Below, piece by piece: positions 56,731 to 64,000 of a stretch of DNA of 64,000 nucleotides. Made by a program: the position numbers and the translations under genes. This DNA is from Cladochytrium replicatum (Eukaryota; Chytridiomycota; Chytridiomycetes; Cladochytriales; Cladochytriaceae), in the NCBI GenBank assembly GCA_025526935.1, contig JAHLKD010000021.1, positions 248,001 through 312,000 on the forward strand, in the 5' to 3' direction. Position 1 is the stretch's first letter, and every line of letters starts with the position of its first letter. The notes below the pieces were generated by a model. The model was given only the letters and a program-made list of their open reading frames with translations. It did no database searches and was not told the origin of the DNA.

Positions 56731-57052
56731 TTCAGAAGTGATCTGAGAGTTGAACTAGTTCTAAATTTTCCACACTCGGAACGGGAACAGCTTCCAATTT
56801 ATCACTTTGTCAGGGTGCAAATCACATCACGTGTGCGTTTTATGTGCCCAATGGGCACAGAGGCGACAGCCACGCCGCTGATGGGGCAACAAACGGTGAA
56901 TGCTAAAAATAACCTTCCATTCGCTTTGTGCCCCAAGCGAACACCGGACGGGCGAGGAGCGACGTTAACGGGGCTTGCATTAATTACGATGTATGTAATG
57001 TAATGGCAAACAACTATTCTTCGCAGGGTTGGTGTTGGAGACAGAATCGCCA

Positions 57053-57524
57053 TTATGTTCTGTCAAGACCATCAACCTGTTGCGATCTTCGTCCACCCGC
57101 CATATCGCAAACTGCACGAACCGTGTCCTCCACCAGTGACTTCCCAAGACTCTGCTTGTCTTGCAAACCCAGTCCAACTACCACAGGTTTTGTGCTCATG
57201 ATTGCCAGCATCACTTGTGTTGCAAACATTGGGCCAGTCATGTCATCTCTGTCCCCAAGAATAACACGGTTGGAGGCTGGTGAAGAGTCCGGTCCAGGTA
57301 TAGCGAGAGTCTTGTGAACAATATTAAGATCAGCAATAAGCAGCAATGTTTGAACCAAGGTTGTAGCGTACAAATGTGCCGACTTTGTTCATCTGAGTGA
57401 TCAGCACCAGATATTTGTCTGCAAACTCGCTGAACACGATTTCTGTCTTGGGGTAATCCTGTCCTTCCAAGATAATTTGCAATGTCGTGACGGGAAACGT
57501 GCCCTGTTCTTGTACCATCTGCAT
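57053..57524 (-). CDS. Proteasome assembly chaperone 3 (PSMG3/Poc3-like)
   Basis: Two exons. The first starts MQMVQEQGTFPVTTLQIILE and continues KTEIVFSEFADKYLVLITQM with NKVGTF. An intron (about 57307-57365) is removed in phase, and exon 2 reads SNRVILGDRDDMTGPMFATQ, then VVVGLGLQDKQSLGKSLVED with TVRAVCDM. The strand order, the TEVV-like start, the LI(T)QM-x-K-(V/M)GT motif and the RV-I/L-LG-D/Q-D segment agree with PSMG3, which pairs with PSMG4 to build the 20S alpha ring. An upstream in-frame ATG at 57621 is less likely. It lies divergent to SPT5 with 105 bp between starts. Confidence 0.75.
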
Positions 57525-57629
57525 AGATTTGAGTCGGTGAGCAACAATCGTTAAAAAAATGGACCAGCCTGACCGAATCTCTCGCTTATTCTCAACGTTG
57601 TGTGGCCCGGTGTGGCTGTGCATTCACTC
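57525..57629. promoter_or_regulatory. Bidirectional promoter PSMG3-like / SPT5
   Basis: 105 bp separate two divergent start codons, so the promoter must be shared. No TATA-like element was identified with confidence. Confidence 0.6.
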
Positions 57630-60600
57630 ATGAGCAGCAACGACGAGGACAGGCCAAATGTAGCTGAGGAGGAGGAGGAGGAAGAAGATGAACGGGTGGA
57701 CGATGGGGAGGAGGACGAAGATGATGATGAGGACGAAGATGACGATGAGGAGGAGGAAGAGGAACGCAGCCGATCAAAACCTGTAGGAAAGAAATGAACC
57801 AGGCATGGAGAGTAATCCTAATTCCCGTGGGCATGGACAGAAAAGAAAAAAGAGGAGGACAGGAATATCTTTCATTGATACCGAAGCGGCAGTCGATGAG
57901 GACGACGAGGAGTTTGACGACGACGACGGTAATGTGGATGTCAGTTCGATCCTTCGATCTGAATGTAAAATTACCCAATTCAGACTATGATCAGGCTGAA
58001 GAAGGATTCGAGGAAGTTATGGAGGCCCGTACCCGAGATGAATCGGGCCATCGAGAGCTACACCAGAGACATCTTCGAAATGATGAGATGGATGCAGAAG
58101 ACATTGCAAGCCGCTTTCGTGAAAAATACGCAAGAAGCTATTCAACACGCACAGTTCGGTTTGGAGAGGGCGAATTCGAGGATGTTCCTAGGGAGCTAAT
58201 GCTTGCCTCAGTCCAAGATCCCAACTTGTGGCTCGTCAAGTGCCGGGTGCGTTTTAGCAACTGGAGGATGAATGATGGTAGTCTGAATCACAATCACACA
58301 TCTCATAGCCTGGGCGTGAACGTGACCTTGTTTTCCAACTGATTCGACGGTGCTTGGAAGCGGAGAGAATGGGAAAACCAATGGAAATCCTCTCCGCCTT
58401 TTTCCGCGAAAACGCTCCTGGCATGATTTACATCGAGTCACGGAAGCAAGCGTTTGTGACTGAGGCGATCAACGGCGTCAACAATGTCTACTTTAGCGGA
58501 ATGAAGTTGGTTCCTGTGAACGAGATGGTTCCGGCTGTAACAATCAAAGCCAAAGCGATTAACCTGCAACCTATGGCATGGATTCGAGTTAAGAAGGGGA
58601 AGTACCGCGGCGACATTGGTCAGGTAAACAGGTTTCAATCACTCCGGACAAAAAAAATAATCGAATGTGTGTTTTAAAGGTGGTGGATGTATCATCGACT
58701 GGTGAAGATGCGCAAGTGAAACTGATTCCAAGGCTTGATTTGAATCCATCCGGTTCGGAACGCCGTAGGGATGATGTAAACGCCACTGGCAAACGCAAAA
58801 ACACAGTCGCCTTTCGTCCACCTGCGAAACGTGTGCCACAGGATCAGATCCGCGACTTGTAAGCGCCAGGTCCGACTAAGAACTCCCAAATTCTGATCGC
58901 AGTATTGTACAAAAGGTCTCAACGCTTTCCAAATGAGAGCTTCACGGAGGACGGATTTGTCATCCGAGAGATCAAAACAATTGCGCTGGAAACGGAGGGA
59001 GTTGTTCCAACAATGGATGAGATAGGCAAATTTGAAACCGAAAACGGAAACGTGCTCGGAGCGTTATCTACAGCGCTCAACTCTCAGATGGACAGCTTTA
59101 CAGTTGGGGACAACGTGGAAGTCATCGAAGGGGAGTTGAAAGGAGTGTCCGGATCGGTACAGAGTGTGGATGGAACGGTTGCAACAGTTCTTCCAAATCT
59201 ACAACACGGACTTAGGGTACGTTTTTATCATGTTAAGTTCTTTGCGAAAATATCTAATGAACCAAATTGTTGTACAGGACATGCTTCGAATTGCATTGAA
59301 AGATCTGCGCAAAAAGTTCACTGAAGGCGATCACGTCCGCATCATGCGTGGTGTACATAGTGACGAGACTGGAATTGTCATTTCCCTCGAGAACACATTT
59401 GCCATGATTGTTGCAGACATTTCAAAGGCTACGGTATGTCTTTCTGAGATGCACCTTTGCTTGTTCGCAGAACCTTACCAAAGACCTAGCTTCGTGTTTT
59501 CATCAAAGATTTGACGCTAGCAGGGGACTCTGGAAGCTCGGGAACTGTAGCTGCTCCCACCTTGATAAGGAGCAAATACGAGCCGCACGACTTAGTCACA
59601 TTTGGGTGTGTATCTCATTTGTTCAAAAATGATGAGCTTTTCTTAAAGATCTATTCTAGCTCTGATGTTGGTGTCGTCTTGAGCATTGACCCTGACTACA
59701 TCACGGTACTGAACCAGTTTGGGGAAGTTAGCAAGAAGAAACACCAGGAAATCAAAGGCAAACGAAATTCAAAAGGGGCAATCACAACTGACGGGAACAA
59801 CACGTCTATAACTTCCGGAGACACAGTCCAGATGGCGGGGGCAGGTGCAGATGCGCGTAAGAAGGGTACCGTCTTGCACGTTTACCGATCCCATGTTTTC
59901 GTACATTCCCGGGAGTTGATGGAAAATGGGGGAATTTTTGTGACGAAGAACACCAACTTGATATCCTTGAGTGGACGGCCTTCACAAGGAGTAAGCAATA
60001 TCAAGAGCTTTTTGGTTTGTTGCCATGTGATTGATATCATTTTCTTTCAGCGTGGTGGTGGCAGTGGATTCGGAGGTGGCGGACGAGGGATCATGGCCCC
60101 ACCTCCAAGCAGAGGTCGGGGCGGTTTTTCTGGAAGAGGAAGGGGAAGAGGAAACCCATTGTTGTCCAAAACCGTCACCATTACGGGAGGACCATACAAG
60201 GGATATCTTGGAATTGTAAAGGATGTTTTGGAAGCATCCGCGCGCGTTGAGCTTCACACCAGTTATCGCACTGTCAACGTCGACCTGGACAAAATGAGCA
60301 TCCACCAGGATGGCGGCCGAACGGTATCGTCGTCGGAGCTTCTCAATGGGTCGGGTGGGAGCTGGGGCGGTGCTCCAGCCTCGCGAGGCGCACCACGTTT
60401 CGATGGCGGCATGACGCCTGGCTGGCGCGACGGAGGGAAGACGCCTATGTGGGCGGCTGGTGGGAAGACCCCGATGTATCGTTCAGGTGCAGATGGTGCG
60501 GCAACGCCAAATCCCTTTGGCGATGGTGGTCGCACACCTGGATGGGATGGAAGCCGAACTCCCCGTGTTGCTGCTGGCGGACGTACGCCTGCATGGGACG

Positions 60601-61079
60601 CTGGAAGTAAAACGCCTGCGTGGGACGCCGGAAGCAGGACACCAGCCTGGGACGCAGGAAATAAGACACCTGCTTGGGACGCGGGAAGTCGCACCCCTCA
60701 CTATGGGGGCAACCAAACGCCTGCATGGAACCCGGGTGGACGTACACCTCGATATGGGTAAGATTAAACGTTTGCTGATAAGATGTAGTCGAACTGATCC
60801 ATTATCAGTGAGCCGTCAGGACCCGAGACGCCATACATTCCTGGAACACCGGGTGCACATCACGACCATCCAACACCAGCCTATGGCACTCCGGGATTGG
60901 GGCCGAACACTCCAGGACTAGGGGGATCATCAGGCGCAGCCCGTTCTGGTGGTTATCCAAACATGACGAGTGTACCCAACACTGGTCCAGATACTCCTTA
61001 CAACCCTGCGACTCCGTACAACCCCAGTACTCCTTACAATCCTTCGACTCCATACAACCCCGGGACACCCGCACCATAA
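57630..61079 (+). CDS. SPT5: Spt5, transcription elongation factor (DSIF)
   Basis: Spt5 with Spt4 clamps RNA polymerase II during elongation. The start at 57630 opens an extremely acidic N-terminus (about 57660-57770). The NGN domain follows: PNLWLVKCR, an intron, then AERMGKPMEILSAFFRENAP and KQAFVTEAINGVNNVYFSGM. Several KOW modules come after: WIRVKKGKYRGDIGQVVDVS, FTVGDNVEVIEGELKGVSGS, FTEGDHVRIMRGVHSDETGI and TVTITGGPYKGYLGIVKDVL. The C-terminal repeat region (60405-61079) has about 13 Thr-Pro motifs in a (K/R)TPAWDAGS-type repeat, then about ten TPYNP-type motifs, the phospho-regulated CTR. The gene has many short introns and appears intact, ending with TAA at 61077-61079. Confidence 0.95.
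60405..61076 (+). repeat. SPT5 C-terminal Thr-Pro repeats, two classes
   Basis: The first block (60405-60760) encodes repeated (K/R)TPAWDAG units of about ten residues. The second block (about 60990-61076) encodes TPYNP(A/S) units of six residues. An intron lies between the blocks. Confidence 0.85.
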
Positions 61080-61259
61080 TCCTTGTTTGTGTGTAAAAAA
61101 CTTTGGGAGGTCGGCAATACCATTTTTCCACTTGTTCAAAAGTGCTCCTGATCTCCAGGCAGTCGTTTTAGTGCTGTTTGCTGTCATTTGCGCAGGCTCA
61201 TGCGCTTAAAGTCGTCGAGACCAATAAGCCGTCTTCAATCCGCTTGAGCGAAGCTTGAG

Positions 61260-61702
61260 CTATTTTGCTTTCTTCTGGATCAGGTTAAGCTTCTTCTTCA
61301 AAAGGAGCTTGCTGGAAATGAAATGATCGATGAAGAGGTTGACCAACTGATCTTTGGAGACCTCTTCCTTCCCTGCAGTGATTGTCTTATGGCCCTTTGA
61401 TCCATTAGCAGCCGTTTCTGGGAAGAACCGCTCAATCAAGTTCCAAATATCCTCCTCCCAATTTTCGTGTTATTTAACATTTTTCCAATGGTGGTGGGCG
61501 TGATGCGGCCATTCCCCCCTTTCTCCGACTCTGGCGCGGTTTCTTTCACTGGAGTTTGTGTCTTTTTCTTTGATCCGTTGTCGTCTTTATCTCCAGTCCC
61601 ATGTGACCCTGGGGCAGCACCCTCTTTGCTTGGTGTTACCAATGGCACGGCAGGGTGAGCTGCAGAAAGTTTATCTAGTCTGACACGCAATAGCAGTGCC
61701 AT
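61260..61702 (-). CDS. Small Lys-rich protein with an apparent frameshift
   Basis: From ATG 61702 a frame reads MALLLRVRLDKLSAAHPAVP, then a Lys/Gly/Thr-rich stretch and TPTTIGKMLNN, and stops at 61436. The other frame, from about 61460, reads ENWEEDIWNLIERFFPETAA, then EVSKDQLVNLFIDHFISSKL and a basic tail ending QKKAK with TAG at 61260-61262. The second part is clearly protein-like and helical. No GT-AG intron can join the two: the second frame has a TAA just upstream, and the overlap between frames is only about ten bases near 61458. One or two bases missing or extra would fuse them. Family not recognised. Confidence 0.5.
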
Positions 61703-61933
61703 GGCATTTTCAACATCACTTCTTGTGATCGTCGAGTCATTTTTGGCTCTTCGTGGTGGATCGCGGTCGTGCTCGCTTTCCGTCCGCGGAGAGCGGGGTC
61801 GTGACGAGGAGCCTGGCCGAATTGAATCGTGGCGGTCTCCTCTTGATGATCCTGGTGCAGAGTTCCCTGCACTCTTCTTCCCCGTGGATCAGGCATTGCA
61901 TCTGACACACGTGCTCACGCGTCGTGCCAAAAC

Positions 61934-64000
61934 ATGGAGGAAGCTGAACAGACCGCGAAGACAACGGAGCTTGGAGACCAGAATGAAGCGCAAAATAATT
62001 TAACGGCGGAAATTTTAATCTCTGGGTCCAACAAACAACTGGCAGTAGAGGCATCATCTCGAACTACTGTGGCGACGCCTCAAAATGGTCTCAAAGCGAA
62101 ATCACAATCAACGAACCTCGGATCCACGATCTTGAAAGCGGGACCTTCAATTCCAATTATAACAACCGCAACCGCTGCTAATGATTCTGAACCGCGTGGC
62201 ACACCGACCATTGTCGAAGGGGCAACAGCGGATCTCTCTCCCGACTCAATTATGCCTCTATATTTGACCACACAGACTACCGAACTGTTCAGAATTCGTC
62301 CAGGAGAGGACGTAAACGCGCTGAAGCCGTTTCGAATGATACCCAAGTCCGACTTTCTAGCGGATTTACATGCAAGGGCAGCCATCTCAGATTTTCATCC
62401 AGCTAAGCAAGCGATCATTGTAAGTTTATCTCGAGAAATTAAAGATTGGACAATCCACTTAGTTTTAACGCTCAGGACTACCCGGGCGAAGAGCTCTTGG
62501 TTCATTGGGATTGTGAGTTTAAGTATGGACAGAACTTTTTCTTGTGCATCAAGCCGGAAGCCGTGGATTCAATATTAAAAGTGAGAATCGTGATTTTTTT
62601 CGTATGTTTTTCCTTAAACGGCCTGGTTTGCGTTAACTGCAGCCGCTTGTCGAGGAGATCACCCCAACGGATCAACCCACTGTGAAAACACCACAGCAGC
62701 GACATTGGAAGTCTTTGGGTAGTGATAGGGAAATGGAGGCCGAGGCCGTCATTTACAATCGTGATCTGGTAAGATTGCCCCGTTCCCTGTTTTGAGAGGT
62801 GCTGAGCAAGCCAACAGACACACGTAAAAATGACCAGAAAGCGGAAAGCGTTTGGTGCGCCTCTGAAGCTTAGCGACCGGGATTCTTCTCATCAATATCT
62901 GGAATGTAAACCCGTGAAGGATCCGACTTACGAAGTGAGCAGAATGGAACTTCCGGTTGCTGTTCAGGTACTTCGTCTAAACAATGATATGAACCTACGA
63001 CTCAGAGATTTCTACGTCAGGCTGTACCGGACTTGGTTGATGCATCGGCGCAAACATCGTGGTATAGATTTTTACAACATCAGCATGAAGCGTCTTGCAT
63101 ATTTATTCCTGTCGTCAGGTTCAGACCATTGAACAAAGGAGTGCAATACGAGCCTATACTAATGTCAGAGGATGACAAGGAAATTCTTTGCCAGCTCGAA
63201 GATATGGAGGAGTTCCTTAAAGCTGCGATTGTGCGGTGAGATCAAGTTCCGTGAACAAAGAGAGCGACTGAACAGCTGATGTTTTCATAAGTGTCGAGAG
63301 AGTATTACAAGGAAACTCTTTGTTGGACATTTTTACGGACGACTACAAACACCTGGGAGAAGAAGATATGACGATCGAACAGGGAACTCATACTTTCCTT
63401 CAAGAAAATCAGTCCTTCACCGATCTGAAACACAGCAAGGATAAATCCATTTCATGTGTAGTTTGGCACCCAACTCAAAAAGGTTTGTGTTAAGGGCTTA
63501 AGAATTCCTTCACCTGATTATTGCTTTGTTCAGGGGTAGTTGCCATCTCATGCACTATGCCAATAACATTTGATGAGCGATTAGAAGCATCAGCTATTTC
63601 TCAGAACAAACACAACTTGATCGTTATATGGAGCTTTCATGATCCAATTCATCCTCAGGTACTAATTTAGATTAAGTGACAAAATGGTCAGGACTTACGA
63701 TTCCATGTTACGGCAGCTGATGTTGGAAGCTCCCGACGAAATAACTTGTTTTGAGTTTAACCCGATGGACCCAAACCTTATTGCGGGAGGATGTGTGAAC
63801 GGGCAGATTGTTTTGTGGGACATATCTGATTACTCAGATAAGCTCAAATCAAGCCGAAAGCCGCGAAGTGCTGGAGATGAGTCTGGTCACAACGAAGAAT
63901 CTCAAGGAGCGGCAGCGCAAAAGGAAACATCCATGATCAAACACATTGTTGTTTCTTCGATCGACTTTGGACATCGCGGTCCCGTCCAGCATATACGTTG
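61934..64000 (+). CDS. DNAI3: Axonemal dynein intermediate chain DNAI3/WDR63 (3' end outside window)
   Basis: DNAI3/WDR63 (IC140 in Chlamydomonas) is an intermediate chain of the inner-arm I1 axonemal dynein. The N-terminal part reads IMPLYLTTQTTELFRIRPGE and FRMIPKSDFLADLHARAAIS, then GEELLVHWDCEFKYGQNFFL and GVQYEPILMSEDDKEILCQL. WD repeats begin near 63450: KDKSISCVVWHPTQKGVVAI, NLIVIWSFHDPIHPQ, then APDEITCFEFNPMDPNLIAG with GGCVNGQIVLWDI. This last segment matches the DNAI3 family closely. Introns of 45-60 nt interrupt the gene. The frame is open at the window edge, so the remaining WD repeats lie outside. It implies a motile flagellum. Confidence 0.88.

Noticed and set aside
60263-60694. 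143-codon minus-strand frame opposite the SPT5 repeats
   Set aside because: A repetitive shadow of the Thr-Pro repeats with no other support.

Overview
The window looks like nuclear DNA of an early-diverging, flagellated fungus, most likely a chytrid. Genes are compact and cut by many short GT-AG introns, mostly about 40-65 nt. Several products are fungal in type: a PNS1-like transporter, a Vam7-like Qc-SNARE, a tail-anchored FHA/STRIPAK protein and a Cip1-like secreted protein. The right end carries an axonemal dynein intermediate chain (DNAI3/WDR63 type), which implies a motile flagellum. Exon boundaries were inferred by eye from splice signals and frame continuity, so gene spans are more reliable than single junctions.

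Layout. 1-2600: two adjacent decayed genes, a Vam7-like PX/SNARE gene and a prephenate dehydratase. 2900-7250: a zinc-finger/ThuA-like protein, then a remarkable Trp-rich repeat protein that may be part of the same gene. 7438-9428 (-): ZZ-finger/ankyrin protein. 10059-11765 (-): CASTOR-like ACT-domain protein. 12511-14775: secreted-side Kelch, membrane span and SH3 domain in one protein. 15600-17351: tandem pair of secreted two-repeat proteins. 17543-19903: SLMAP/Far10-like FHA protein. 20424-23752: alpha/beta hydrolase with a large insertion. 24023-24876: unrecognised gene. 25365-27196: degenerate retroelement with RNase H remains. 27753-30419 (-): arginyl-tRNA synthetase with an apparent GST-like N-terminal domain and two candidate start codons.

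30525-32019 (-): poorly resolved membrane protein. 32350-35431: NOP14. 35485-36060: mitochondrial uS12. 36299-39517: RhoGAP. 40265-40774: cytosolic uS8. 41482-43759 (-): PNS1-like transporter. 44899-46210 (-): PMR5/TBL-like SGNH protein. 46280-48577: NPL4. 48666-50908: leucine-rich-repeat protein. 50909-55400: gene-poor, with at least one apparently broken minus-strand gene. 55616-56730 (-): Cip1-like protein. 57053-57524 (-): proteasome assembly chaperone 3. 57630-61079: SPT5. 61260-61702 (-): small gene with an apparent frameshift. 61934-end: DNAI3/WDR63, running off the window.

Most genes are unrelated housekeeping functions: ribosome biogenesis and translation (NOP14, uS8, uS12m, ArgRS), protein quality control (NPL4, PSMG3), transcription elongation (SPT5), signalling (CASTOR-like, RhoGAP, SLMAP-like) and cell surface or secretion (Kelch-SH3, paired secreted proteins, Cip1-like, PMR5-like). 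No operon-like system, CRISPR array or rRNA gene was seen, and tRNA genes were not systematically searchable by eye. The most interesting items are the Trp-rich repeat protein, the decayed phenylalanine-pathway gene, the ArgRS with a GST-like domain, the CASTOR homologue lacking a key acidic residue, and the Kelch-TM-SH3 protein.
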